Assembly (NCBI GenBank): GCA_032718565.1
Contig: JAVGVS010000485.1
Span: forward strand, 184,501 to 248,500
From: Distichodus sexfasciatus
Taxonomy: Eukaryota; Chordata; Actinopteri; Characiformes; Distichodontidae
Length of the DNA: 64,000 nt
Reading direction: 5' to 3'
Shown here: positions 23,720 to 34,780 of the stretch, in pieces
Numbering within the stretch: the stretch's first letter is position 1
Layout: each line of letters opens with the position of its first letter
Position numbers and translations under genes: made by a program
Notes under the pieces: model-generated
The model's input: only the letters and a program-made list of their open reading frames with translations
What the model was told of the DNA's origin: nothing
Database searches by the model: none

Positions 23720-25170
23720 CACAGGTACTTTAGTACTTTTAAGTATTTACTGATTTTGGAATACCCACCTGAATACTTTAAAAGCTTGTTTCAAAATCAG
23801 GTTTTTAGTATTTTTACTCAAGTAGTTTTCTAATGGATTTTAAACTACCAGTCAAAATACAAAAATGCTCACATACTGTCAAAATCAGGCGAAATACTTG
23901 TAATACTTGCATACTGTCAAACTCAAATTGTTTTCTAGTGGGTTTATAATGCCAACCAAAACACATGAAAACTCCCTGGTATAGTTAATGTGATTCTATT
24001 AAAATACTTAAGTAAAAACACCAAAGTAACTCAATACTAATATTTAAGAATAGTAATATTTACTGTCAAAATTAGTTATTTTTGTTCTTTTACTCAAAGT
24101 AGTTTTCTTAATACCAGCCAAATACTTCAAATACTCATCTGCTATCAAAATTGGTTACTAATCGAGATACTAAGTACTTTTGACAGTACATAAATATTTT
24201 AATGTTTTGGCTGATATTAGAAAACCCATTAGAAATACTTAAGTAAAAGTACTCTAATATAAATTAATTCTAATTATTTCTAATATAAATTATTTTTTAT
24301 AATTACTCCCATATTCGTGTAAATTGGGTACTTTAGTACTTCAGTAATTTTTCAGTGGATTAAACAGTCTTGATGTTTAATAGATACTTGATGTTATTAG
24401 ATAGAGATACTTGATGTTCTTCTATAATGTCAAAATCATGTATATTGGCACTTTTACTTAAGTTTAAGTTTAATCAGTTTTAAACCACCAGTCAAAATAC
24501 TCACCTAGTGATAAAATACTTTAGTACTTTTAACTGAAACTGTTTTCTAATGTTTTATAATAAAAGTTAGATACTTAACATACTCATCTACTGTTAAAAG
24601 TAGGTATTTTAGTACTTTTACTCAAGTAGTTTTTAATAGGTTTAAAATGTCAGCCAAAATACTTAAAGTGCTGAAGTACTGTAAAAATCAGATACTATAT
24701 TAGTTTTACTCAAGTAGTTTTCTAATGTGTTGTATAATACCAGTCAAAAATAAAATAAAATAAAATATTCATATACCATCAAAATCACTTATATATTAGT
24801 ACTTTTACTCAAGTAATTTTATAATGGTTTTTATAATACTAGTAAAAATACATCAAATACTGCTGGAAATGAGGAACATCAGTATTTTTTTATAACTTGT
24901 TATGCACTTTATATTATGTGTAGTCATCAGGTGCTGTTGTCCTTTTACTCTAGTATTTTACTAATGAGATTTCTAATATTAGCCAAAATACTTGAAATAC
25001 ATACTGTCAAAATCAGGTACGTTAGCACTTTTGCTCCAAAACACTTTAAATACTGAGGTATTGGCAATATCAAGTAATGAAATCATCTGATTGAACACCA
25101 GTCCAAACATTTAAAATGCTGCAAATGGCAGACATTAGTACATTTTCTCAAGTAGTGTTCAAATTAAACT
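23720..25170. repeat. degenerate long-period tandem array of about 100 bp
   Basis: The module is AGTACTTTTACTCAAGTAG, TTTTCTAATGGGTTT, TAATACCAGCCAAAATACTT, ACTCATCTACTGTCAAAAT and CAGGTA. It recurs more than ten times with heavy divergence. At about 24165-24256 the module is inverted. Confidence 0.85.
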
Positions 25171-27244
25171 ATTTCTCAACTTATTTTCTTTGTAAGGAAT
25201 CTTGAATCAGGTTCTATATACAGGTGCACACAAAAGTTCCTTGAGCTGAGAAACGCTGACTGATCAACACAATTTAACACATTTTAATTACATTGCAAAA
25301 CCCTGATGAAATATTTGACTAAACATAATTACTGCTTTGAACCTGCTCTTTCTAAGACGTAATTTTCTCACCGTCTCTGTGAGATGCAAATGCAAACAGA
25401 AGAGCCGAGGGCCACCCACACCGCCTGAACAAAGGAGAGTGAGTATACAGTTTTACGTAAGGCCATTACATAACCTTGCCAAAAAGGACAAGCAGTCACT
25501 CTGGAACGAACCCAACAAAATAGGGAGGGAGTTGTGCGGGGGAAATGCTGCTACGTGAAATGTGTGTGGTTAGTGTGAGAGAGAGAGATGCTGGTATAGC
25601 AGAAACCAAATGTAAAAGTCAGGAAATTAGGAAAAAGAGCACAGTGCAGCAAATAAATATTTTTAGCTCTAGATGTTCACAAACGCAGGTAAAACGAACA
25701 CACATAGTTATCCAGTCGGATCCAGTTTTCATATTTTCATATTAAAGTGAAGCAAACAACATGAAATTTGGGAAATGATTATTTTTAGCAATCTTGTAAA
25801 AATCTGTTAAAACTAAAACCACATTAAGTGCCACATTACAAATACGCACACAAATAGTTTTAATGATGTTTTAAAAAGTGTGTAGATGTAGAATCTAAAA
25901 TTGAGACATTAAAATTCATTGGCATATATTTTTCGATCTTTATTGAACACAACATTTAAGCCCCTTATTTAGGGCCTGTTTACACATATGCGGATGTTTT
26001 TATAAAAAAAAATTTAAAAATACATTTGGGCCTTTCATTTACACCAGAAGTCACTAACAGGCGGACCGCAATCTGGATCCGGATCCAGAAGCTGTCCCAT
26101 ATGGACCCAGACCTATAGCCAAAACAAAAGGTTATGGTTTAAAACCTGAAGGCAACCATTAAATTTTTTGCCAGATGAGCTGGAGTGCAGCACCACCTGG
26201 GTTCCAGAGAGGCTTTGTTAATGGAAACTTGCAGTGGCCCTTTTAAACCCCTTATAGATCATCTACATATAAATGTCTTTTATTCTACATGTACACACAC
26301 TTACACACACTTCAAATGCATGGGTTCAACCATGGTTCTTCTCAAGGTTTATTCCTATTTACCAAAGATGAAGGCTCTAAACTTGCTTTTTAGGGACTTT
26401 TGGTGACCAGTCATATGTAAAGCTGTTTTGTGACAAACAGGGGGAAAAAAGTACAAGAAGGCAACGACTCAACTACGACCCGCTTTAACTCCATCACCAC
26501 AAAGGTCACAGACAGCCTCGGATGCAGAAGCTGGCCCTGAGCGTTATGCATATTTTAATTCAGAGGCATGAGCGTGTTTTTTTGCCCTTGGAAAGTCGTG
26601 TGTGCCCCCCTTACCAATTAAATCAGGAAATTGTTCCCGTCATAATAGTTCCCGGACTGGAAAAAAACAAGTCACCCTCATCGGGTTTCTGCAGTAGTCA
26701 ATTAACATCCAGTCACTTCCTGGAATTTGTAAGGCGTTGGACTGAAATGCAAATGGTTTTATGGAATCTCTAGAAAGAAATGGTATGACAAATTACACCT
26801 CCTTAACGTCTGTCTTTCGAAGTCAGGACCAGCTACTGCACTACAGCTCCCACATCGCACAACAACTGAAAACTTAACCTAGATGATAGCTTGGATCTGT
26901 AGACAAAACACTTAAAACAACAAAATGAAGGTTGTAAAATAACGTCAACAAGTTAGAGTTACATTTACCAACGCAACCAATCCCATGACAGACAATACAA
27001 ACGAAGGAGTCATTCAGTGAGAATGAATGAACAAGTTGATGTTTCTAGCAACCCTGAAGAGGTTAAGAAATGGTATGGTCCACATTACAGGGGTCCGAAA
27101 TCCTATTCCATTCGAATGTTCCTGCATGTTGAGACTGGAAGGGTACTTGTATTAACAGATGGATATACCTTTTTTAGGACTTTTTGAACATAAACTGAAT
27201 GCTAAATTAATATTTAATTTTGTACTCATGTTAACTTGTGTATT

Positions 27245-27380
27245 AAATGTTCACACACTCCAGTCGCCAAGGTGAGGATGGGCTCTCCTTCCTGCTAGAG
27301 GGAGTTTTTAATTGCCACTGTCACCTCAGGTTTGTTTGTTGTAAAGAGTGCTGCATAAACAAAATTGAATTGAATTGAAT
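27245..27380 (+). repeat. teleost interspersed repeat 3' end
   Basis: It has CCAAGGTGAGGATGGGCTCT, CTTCCTGCTAGAGGGAGTTT and TTGTAAAGAGTGCTGCATAA, then a 3' run of AATTG units (AATTGAATTGAATTGAAT). This is the familiar tail of a common fish retroposon. A related, weaker piece lies at about 26320-26445. Confidence 0.7.
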
Positions 27381-27499
27381 TTTTGTCTTTATGAGTGTCT
27401 GGCTTTTGATTGAGGAGAACTGCCATGTAATTCGAGCCGTGCTTGCAACTATGTAATCAATCCTTTATTCCGATTATCATTTAAAACTAATTCTGAGAT

Positions 27500-27680
27500 C
27501 TCAAAAACATCTTGCAAAATGGTCTCAGGTTCAGCCAAAATTGTCTGAGGATCAGGCAAAATTGTCTCGCTCTCACATGAAAACGTCTTGCCCTCATGCG
27601 AAAACCTCTCATGAACCAAGTGAAAACATCTCAGTCTCAACTGAAAACATCTTGAGTTTATGTGAAAACATTTTGTGCAC
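27500..27680. repeat. short degenerate tandem repeat
   Basis: About six units contain GAAAACATCT, CTCATG/CTCAGTCTCA and CAAAATTGTCT words at roughly 25-30 bp spacing. Confidence 0.75.
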
Positions 27681-28157
27681 ACTAATACTTTGTTTTTATT
27701 GTTTGCTCCCTTAGAGGCTCCATAGAGTTCTTATTCAATACTGAATCACTAAGTACTAAATGAGTTCATTCTCATTCAGAAAAATTTGCATCGATGTGAG
27801 CCGTCTAAGTATGAAAAGATATCAACAGCTTTGTTCAAATTGTGAGACTGGATGAACTGTAGGTCTTGCAAATTCAGCAGTTGCTTGTGGGCAGCACTCG
27901 ATTTGTCATACTTCCAGTCTGTTTTTTTTTTGTACGGTTGATCACAAGAGTGAACACTGTTAGATCCACGTTTATAGCAGGCCTGAGGCCCCTGTAGGAG
28001 GTGATCATTGGAGTGTGTAATAATTCAGGCGGATCATGCAGGCAGGCCATATGCTCCTGTCTTCACTGTTACACAGCCTTCATTACACACTGTCCAATAT
28101 ATCATTTCAGCATTGTCGTTGTCACACAACACATAACACTTGTGGACCTCACAACTA

Positions 28158-28297
28158 AATGGGCACTGCCCGTGTCAGCTGTCCCACTGCTCCTTCACAG
28201 CTGGGTCAAATGCAGAGGTCGCATTGTGTTGTGGCGCACTGTGTGCAGTGCTGTAGTGTGTTCCCAATGACAAGTAATCACTCACTTTCATTTTCAC
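28158..28297 (-). mobile_element. tRNA-like SINE (family A) fragment, minus orientation
   Basis: On the plus strand it shows GGGCACTGCCCGTGTCAGCT, CACTGCTCCTTCACAGCTGG, GTCAAATGCAGAGGTCGC and GACAAGTAATCACTCAC. Only the 5' half of the family is present. Confidence 0.85.
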
Positions 28298-29183
28298 AGT
28301 AAATATTATCCTACTACATGGTACGACAAAGTACACAATGGAAGACAATTCTGCTTTTGGGTTTGATTTACAGTTCAGCACCACATGAAAATCTGATTAT
28401 GTTTCTGATGATTGAAAACAAAATTAGATTTGTGTCACATGGTGGAAGATCCCACTAAACGGCAGCCTGTATGGCATGGTATATTTAATTCTCCACTTTC
28501 GGAAACTGATGGATGTTGCTGTATGTGAACCTGAAGAAAAGTCTTGCTTGCCGACAGCCTTAATGCCTCGCCCTCGTCTTTTCCTGCTGGCTGTTGGCTT
28601 TTTTTGCATCCTTTGTGTGTTGTCTTGTCAGCCAGCATGCACCCTATTGTTTATGCATGAGGGCATGTCTTTTCGACCACACCCTTTGACCTTCCTTTGA
28701 CTTCCAGGACGTGGCTGGCGATTGGTTATGGATTGCAACCTTTCCGCAAAACGACAGAACTGCAGGAATTAGATTCTCTTAGACGTCGTGCCTTGTCCGA
28801 GAAGCCAGAAGAGGACAAGAATCTTGGCTGAAATATGGCTCTGTCAGGATTCATTTTTGGTTTGGATGGGATGTAACCATTTGAAAATGAGAAACTGGAA
28901 ACCTTCCTTTCGTTTCCACTTTGACAACTGCTGTAGACAAATGTTGCCTCCTGCTCCCGCGGTGATATCTGGGATGGTCTGAACTGCTCATCTATCTTTG
29001 GGAAGATCTTGACTGATGTTTCGAGAGCCAGTGTCAGAACAGGGTCCTTGGATCAGTTACACGGATCAATCTTAAGTTTCCTAGGATGCTCTGGAACGCT
29101 CTCTGATATCCGTTCCCCAGCAGGTCGGATCAAGAGTTTTGTCTGTTTTATGATAGCACTTGGGACTCCCGAGAGTTGTAGCC

Positions 29184-29566
29184 ATGACCGAGATGCTGCA
29201 ACTCCCTGCATTGCAAGTCCAGGCTCCTAGTGACTGGGAGCAGGATGTTTCCAGTGGAACTACTAGCGGAGAACCGCCCACCACACCCAGTTCGCCCAGC
29301 CCCTCTCTTCGGCGGAAGCGCTTTAAGATGCGTCGCATGAAGAACGTGCAGAGTGAAAAGGAGTCTACAGAAGGTACCGGCTCTCCCCAGTGCTCTGGGT
29401 CCAAAGAGTACCTGCAGCTACCCTCCATTGAGATTACGCCGTCCAGCGATGAGGACGCCTTCTCATCCAACTGTTCCACGCCCAGCGCCTCGCCCCATCG
29501 CAGGCGCTCACTGTTGCGCAAGTGGCTCAGAGGTGGCGAGAAGAAGGATCACAGCAGTGAGAGCAG
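29184..29566 (+). CDS. gramd1b: gramd1b alternative first coding exon (MTEMLQLP...)
   Basis: The 127 full codons plus two bases start at an ATG with G at -3 and an in-frame TAG 30 bp upstream (29154-29156). The exon ends at the donor AGCAG/GTGGGT. The peptide opens MTEMLQLPALQVQAPSDWEQ. It is then Ser/Thr/Pro-rich with a basic stretch (SLRRKRFKMRRMKN, about residues 49-62), an acidic-serine stretch (IEITPSSDEDAFSS) and an RS-like end (SPHRRRSLLRKWLRGGEKK). It looks intrinsically disordered with dense phosphorylation-type motifs, and no membrane segment is seen. It leaves phase 2, like the other starts, and joins in frame to 31879. Codon bias toward GC at third positions supports real coding. 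Assignment to gramd1b follows from phase, strand and position. The antisense 146-codon ORF here is a shadow. Confidence 0.85.
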
Positions 29567-30761
29567 GTGGGTATGACTCTTGATCGATTCCTGGCTTGAT
29601 CCCTGCCCTCTTGCCCTCATCACGCCGTCTTTTGCTAACTTCAGCAGCAGCCACAGCTTACTAACTTTTCCCACCCAGGGTTGCGCAGTCGTGCCAAGAG
29701 GTTCCTGTCCTGTTTGGTTGGGGACTACGCTCCCTGCGGTGACATTTATAGCAGTGCTGTAGAGGAGTCAAGCGTCCGGAGAACTATTAAATATTCATGC
29801 CATACACTGCCTTGTGACGATCATCGGTTTTAAAAATAAAACAACAAGCCTTGGCTGCATTTATACCGCATTGTAATATGAAGCTCTGTATTCTTGACAT
29901 CGATTACAAACGTTTCGATAGGGCCTTTGCATCTTTGCGGACAGTTGCAAATCTATTTGAGCCGAGCTGGTGGAGTTTTATTTTTTACAGTGGAGTCTAT
30001 TGCTAAGGGGAACAAATGAATTAAGTAGTTCCAGTGGGAGCAAACTTCCCTTGTTTCCTTCTATGCTGTTGTGTACTGGTGTTATTTTTACCACCAGTAA
30101 CTGAAGGTGATGCTTCCATGGGATTTACAGAAATTCTGGGTTCTTTTCTTTTGATGATAAGTCATAAAGCCTGTTTTGCCTCGTTGTAGGAGAGCAGTAG
30201 ACAGTTCTGCCTGATTTTGTAATGGCAAAATCAGGCAGTTCGAAAGCTGTTCGAAAAGAGCATTTTTTTTTTTTGCCAAACATCATTCAATCCATGACAG
30301 CTCATTATCTAGTCCAAGACTAGAGTGGGTTCAACAAGCATTGAGAGCAATTGCCTCATTTTATTTGGTTCATACAGTTTGTGATTAACGTCAGCAAGCA
30401 AGCAAGCGAGCGACATGACTCTCAAATTAACAATCATCAGCTTGGATTTAATTAAATGTAATACATTTTCGTTGGATCAAACTCTGTCTGAAGAACCTTC
30501 AGAAGGTTGAAAGTGGTGTCAAGAAGTGCCAGAGCATTATTCATGAGTGATTATTGTTGTTATTTTTCATTGCAACTGAAATGAAAGCCATTTAAATGGA
30601 GCTGTCATTTTGCCAATCTTCGTATTGCTCAATCACAGATGGCCCGTTTAATGGATTAATCTCATTCAAGAATTGTGGGTTAAATAAGCATTGAGAGCAA
30701 ATGCATCACTTTAGCTGCTTCAATTCCAGTTTGTAATTATACTTATAAAGGTTTCACACTA

Positions 30762-30990
30762 GGGGCGGCACGGTGGCACAGTGGTTAGTGTTGCTGCCTC
30801 ACAGCGAAAAGGTCCCAGGTTTGATTCCCAGGTTGGCCATAGGGCCTTTCTGTGTGGAGTTTGCATGCTGTCCCCCTTTGAGTGGGTTTGCTCCGGGTTT
30901 CCTCCTGTTGTGGGCAGTGCCTGAGAATGGTACCAATGGAACTTTTACCAGTCTGGGACTTGAACTGGCAACCTTTCAGACATTCCAAAT
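30762..30990 (+). mobile_element. chimeric SINE: family B head joined to family A tail
   Basis: It opens with the typical head GGGGCGGCACGGTGGCACAG, TGGTTAGTG, GCCTCACAGCG and GGTTTGATTCCCAGG, then TAGGGCCTTTCTGTGTGG. After about 30910 it turns into the family A 3' half (GGGCAGTGCC, GGTACC, ACTTTTACCAGTCTGGGACT, TGAACTGGCAACC). Confidence 0.8.
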
Positions 30991-31127
30991 CATTGTCGTT
31001 TCCCACAAAGCTTTGAGCCATATGTCAGCGAACTCACTCCCTGGTTTCGTTTGGAAGATACAGGAAACATGCTTTAGATTTACCTTCAGAAATAACTAAA
31101 TAGTTAAAGGTTAACACAAGTAATAGT

Positions 31128-31250
31128 GAGTCAGTCAGTCATTATCTGAACTGCTTAATTCCTACCGGGGGTCGCAGGGTGGGTTGGAGCCTATCCTAGG
31201 ACTATGGGCGCGAGGTGGGGACTAACACTGGGCGGGCACCAACACATTGT
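31128..31250 (-). mobile_element. SINE family B 3'-end fragment
   Basis: It shows CATTATCTGAACTGCTTAAT, CCTACCGGGGGTCGCAGGG, GGAGCCTATCCTAGGACTA and CGGGCACCAACACATTG, the 3' part of family B in minus orientation. Confidence 0.8.
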
Positions 31251-31878
31251 AGGCTGCATAGTGGTTTTGTTCCCTTGATTTAAATGTTTAATTGTTAACA
31301 GATAATTATAAATGATAATTTCTGCAACTTTTACTAACTTTTATGAGGTTTCAGTGTTGCAAAAATTGCATTAATTATTGTTTTAAGTTGAAGTGAAATG
31401 AAAAATGTGTATTAACATGACCGAACCAATCGAATCAAAGTGTTTCTTTGTTGCTGTAGAAGGTTCTGCTCACCTCTAGTTGGGATTTTCTCCGTCTCTA
31501 AGAGTTTCTACCTTTGTGGCAACTCTATATAAAATGACCCCACACATATTTCATTGTTCCTCGAGTCCTGTTTGGAATTGAAAGAATTGAAATGACATTT
31601 TCCCATTTTCCTCTTCGTGCCTCCCCTGAACGAACCACTGGGCCGGAAAGGAAGTAGATGGATAGAGATGGACTTAAGACACAGTTTTCTACCTCGCTTC
31701 GCCAAGCATTAGACGGAAACCTCATGGTTGCACTGTCGCAGGTTTCTGCAGCAATTCCGTAAGCCGGATGTCTGCTGTCCATGTGACCACAGCAAAACAG
31801 TGTGTTGACCTCCTTGGAATGTATTCAGCACACTGGTTTCCTTGCTGAAATTCTGATTCTGACCCTTTTGTGTTACAG

Positions 31879-31956
31879 CAGCCAACACAGCAGTCTACAG
31901 AGCAGCCATGAAGAAGACCCCACCCGCTACCTGACCCCTAGCATTCGCGAGGAGAG
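31879..31956 (+). CDS. gramd1b: gramd1b internal exon, 78 nt
   Basis: The acceptor is TGTGTTACAG/CAGCC and the donor GAGAG/GTATTT. Joined after the two bases left by 29566 (or 5626), it reads SSQHSSLQSSHEEDPTRYLT followed by PSIREE and two bases of the next codon. It is 78 nt long, so it keeps the phase and can be included or skipped without a frame change. The segment is Ser/Glu-rich and presumably disordered. The acceptor is a CAGCAG tandem (NAGNAG) that could drop one serine. The frame stays open only in this phase, and the peptide continues the serine-rich style of the MTEM exon. Confidence 0.82.
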
Positions 31957-32580
31957 GTATTTACCTTGTTTTAATTCCATCAAAATAGTTTGGACATTTT
32001 GGAATTCCACTAAATATAGTGGCCTCCATTACAAAAGCATAAGACATTTAATATACTGTAGTGTGTGTTTCATACTTGTAAACATAAAGCGGAGATGTGA
32101 TATTACTACTGGCATCATTCATTTCAGCATGAATAAAGTTATTACTATGAATAACTTCTCAGGTTGAATTGATTTGATCACCAGAGGGCAGCACTTGGTC
32201 AGGTCGTCGGTGCGCTCTGCTTGTACAAGGACATGAGCTTGACTGGGATTTGTGCACTGATGCTGGAAGATTCATTTACGTGAGATGTCTTCTATGGTTA
32301 TGTCCTCTTTGTCGTGATGTCATGAGTATTTGGGGACATAGAGATGTGTTTTTGAAGACGTATGCAATGCTATTTTACGGTGCATCAGCAGTGAGATAGG
32401 TATGGATTATGGTTTGTTTGTGTGTATGTGTGTGTGTGTGTGTAAAGACTTGCATGATGTTTCTTATCTCTGGACTTTGAATGAGGAAGTGAGGGAGGAA
32501 GAGTAGGAGGTGGAGAGACACAGAGGAAGAGAGAGCAAGACAAGGACAGAAAATGAGATGTGACTCCAATCTTAGATGTT

Positions 32581-32753
32581 AATTCATTCATTCATTATCC
32601 AAACCACTTAATCCCCCTGGAGGAAACCCACACGAATACGGGGAGAGCAAGCCAACTCCACCCAGAAAGACCCTAAGACCGTCCCGGGCATCGTACCCAA
32701 GACCTTCTCGCTGTGAGGCGGCAGCACTAACCACTGCGCCACTGCACCGCCCC
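32581..32753 (-). mobile_element. SINE family B, internally deleted
   Basis: The 3' end (ATTCATTCATTATCCAAACC) joins directly to the 5' half (GGAGGAAACCCACACGAATA, CGGGGAGAGCAAGCC, ACTGCGCCACTGCACCGCCC), so the middle is missing. Confidence 0.85.
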
Positions 32754-32997
32754 CAATCTTAGCTATGATCATTGTAGTAGGGGGTCCAATGTTGCTATTT
32801 GAGCAAAATGGGACGCTAAAATGCTACACAAATTGTTATAATAGACATTTTTTGCAATTTGATTTCTGACTCACTGACTCCTTTCCTTGACACTTAACTG
32901 CATCAACTGCTTTTGCGCTGCTTTTGCAATTTTTGCGTAGACCCCGTTTGTTGCAGCTTGCAATTATATTTCTTGTTATCATTGTTGGTGGGGTGGG

Positions 32998-33180
32998 GTG
33001 GTGGTGGTCTCGTGGTTAGTATACTCACCTCTGGACCAAGAGGTCTTGGGTTCAGACTCTACCACCACTGGGTCCCTGAGCAAAACCCTTTACCCCAAGT
33101 CGCTCTCAGGGCAAACTTTCCCTGTGATTAGAGAATGGAAGTCACTTTGGAAAAGAGTGTCTGCTAAATGCTGTAAATGG
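32998..33180 (+). mobile_element. tRNA-like SINE (family C)
   Basis: The head is GTGGTCTCGTGGTTAGTATA, GGACCAAGAGGTC and GGGTTCAGACTCTACC, then GGGTCCCTGAGCAAAACCC. The tail is AGTGTCTGCTAAATGCTGTA. The head resembles tRNA-Glu (GTGGTCTAGTGGTTAGGAT) but is too diverged to be a tRNA gene. Confidence 0.85.
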
Positions 33181-33242
33181 GGGCAGTTGGTGACATCACA
33201 TCCCGTCCAGGACTTGAACCCCCAAGTTCCGCCCCCCTCCAC

Positions 33243-33365
33243 ACAACCGTAAGGGTTAGGGAGTTGACCTCAAGAGCGGAGAGTTGCTAGTACAAGTCCG
33301 GTAAAGGTACCACAGAGGTACTCATGAGCAAAGTGACGTCCCCGAGCACTGCCAAAAGCTGCCAC
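33243..33365 (-). mobile_element. tRNA-like SINE (family A) fragment, minus orientation
   Basis: On the plus strand it shows TTAGGGAGTTGACC, CAAGTCCGGTAAAGGTACCA, GAGGTACTCATGAGCAAAG and GAGCACTGCCAAAAGCTG. Confidence 0.75.
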
Positions 33366-33869
33366 GTTCCTTCAGCCTCGGCAAAAAAGATCGACAACTT
33401 TTCCACGCGCCGACACACACAGTTTATACTAATAAGACTCTGGATTTGGGTCGGTACTTGGATGGCGCATGCCTGTTATTTGAGGAACCTGTCGTTACCT
33501 GCCGTAAAAGCTACCCCCGTACGGCGCTTACGGCCTGCTTAGTTCTCTCATCATTTTCCCTCCGTCTTCACCTAAAGTATTGGGCTGAATTGGGAAAGCA
33601 GGTGCAGGAGCATTTAGATCAGCAGTTTTTTGTGGGGAAATGTTCTACAGCACACATTTTCAGCTGTGTGGCAAGTTGCGTCGAGCGTCACGGCCGGTGC
33701 AGGTGGAGCAACGGCGGCAGCGTGAGTCTGCACACGTACACCACCAGCAGACGTGGTACTCGCTTTGTTCTTATTAACAATACAAAGCTATAGAGCTGGA
33801 GAGTTTTGGTCTCTTACATTTTTCGTTACTCCACACCTCCTACACATTCCTTTTCTTTTCTTATATGAC

Positions 33870-34434
33870 TTTTTCTTTCTTTCTTTCTTTCTTTCTTTCT
33901 TTTTCTTTCTTTCTTTCTTTCTTTCTTTTTAATATACTTCTTTCTTCACAGTAGTTTTTCTAGGCTTTTACTTTCCTCTTTCACTCTATTGCTTTTTCTT
34001 TTTCATTCTTACTTCCTTCATTTCCTCTGTCTTTCCTTTCCTTTTTCTTTCTTTATTTTCTTTTTCTTTCTTTCTTCCTTGCTTTCATTTCCTCTTTCTC
34101 TCTTTTTTCTTTCTTTTTTATTTTTCCACACTTTTTCTACCCTCCCCCTTTCTTTCTTTTTTCTTTCTTTCTTTTTCTAGACCTTTTCTTTCCTCCCTCT
34201 TTCTTTCCTTCTTTTCTTTTCTGCCTTTCTTTCTTCCTTCATTTCCTCTTTCTTTCTTTCTTTCCTTTTCCTAGACTTTTCATTCCTCTCTAACTTTCTT
34301 CCTTCTATTACTTTTTCCTCTGCTCTCTTTTTTCTTTCTTTCTTTTCTTCCTTCATTCCATTCTTTTCTACTTGGTTCTGCTTCTCATGGTTGTCACTTG
34401 TGCTTATTTCCTGTCCTGTCTTTAGACTATTTCC

Positions 34435-34474
<40 letters not shown>

Positions 34475-34480
34475 TCCTAG
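33870..34480. repeat. CTTT-rich pyrimidine block
   Basis: Long runs of TTTC (33874-33930 and 34436-34476) sit within about 600 bp that is almost all C and T on the plus strand. The block ends about 150 bp before the 12-nt exon. Confidence 0.95.
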
Positions 34481-34636
34481 TTTGCTCCCTTCACTCCTTT
34501 TCTGACTCCTCCCCTCCACCTTTCTACGCTCATAGTCATCATCATCGCCCAACTCTGGTGTTTTTCACGCCGCTCCTCCTCGCACGCTGCTCATTAATTT
34601 CCCGCTGACTCGGCCGCTGCTATTCTTCCTCTGCAG

Positions 34637-34648
34637 CTCCGATACCAG
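34637..34648 (+). CDS. gramd1b: candidate 12-nt gramd1b microexon
   Basis: The sequence CTCCGATACCAG has a strong pyrimidine tract and acceptor before it (GCTATTCTTCCTCTGCAG) and a near-consensus donor after it (CCAG/GTGAGA). A plausible branch point, CGCTGAC, lies about 30 bp upstream. In the phase left by 31956 it adds S-S-D-T and passes on the same two-base phase, so it joins to 59673 as ..REE-SSDT-STASNSN. Reading through the donor meets TGA at once, so it cannot be the start of a longer internal exon. There is no homology support beyond phase and splice signals, and it could be a cryptic site pair. Confidence 0.5.
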
Positions 34649-34780
34649 GTGAGAGTCGGAACACAGGAAGTAGGTCAGCGCAGGGAGGAGAGGGAGAGGA
34701 GAGAGAGAGAGAAGCAGGTGCACAATGAGCAGCTGCAGAACCACACCAATCCTAACAGGGAGGTAGAGAAAAGCATCAGC

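Larger units (their letters stand above)
20501..29183 (+). other. intron, distal part up to the MTEM exon
   Basis: The region is dominated by tandem arrays (21200-22420, 23720-25170, 27500-27680). It also holds a Tc1-type MITE (21620-22137), a SINE tail (27245-27380) and two family A pieces (22755-22815 and 28158-28297). A non-repetitive, more GC-rich patch is at 26455-26775. The segment 28680-29183 is presumed upstream/5'UTR sequence of the next first exon. It carries TTTGACCTTCCTTTGACTT near 28684, which contains nuclear-receptor-like half sites. I see nothing in 22820-23700. Confidence 0.55.
29567..31878 (+). other. intron (2.3 kb)
   Basis: It contains a chimeric SINE (30762-30990) and a family B fragment (31128-31250). 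The rest is AT-rich, with TGCCTCATTTTA- and TTGAGAGCAA-type words repeated near 30340 and 30690 and no recognisable gene. Confidence 0.7.
31957..34636 (+). other. intron (2.7 kb)
   Basis: It contains a TG repeat (about 32421-32442), SINE copies of families B (32581-32753), C (32998-33180) and A (33243-33365), and the CTTT-rich pyrimidine block 33870-34480. The 115-codon ORF at 33446-33793 has no recognisable domain, and I do not call it. Confidence 0.7.

Noticed and set aside
29081..29521. Minus-strand 146-codon ORF
   Set aside because: It is antisense to the MTEM exon, which has better start context, donor and phase.
33446..33793. 115-codon ORF with several Cys
   Set aside because: No family resemblance, GTG-type start in the listed frame, and no splice sites with the phase of the gene.
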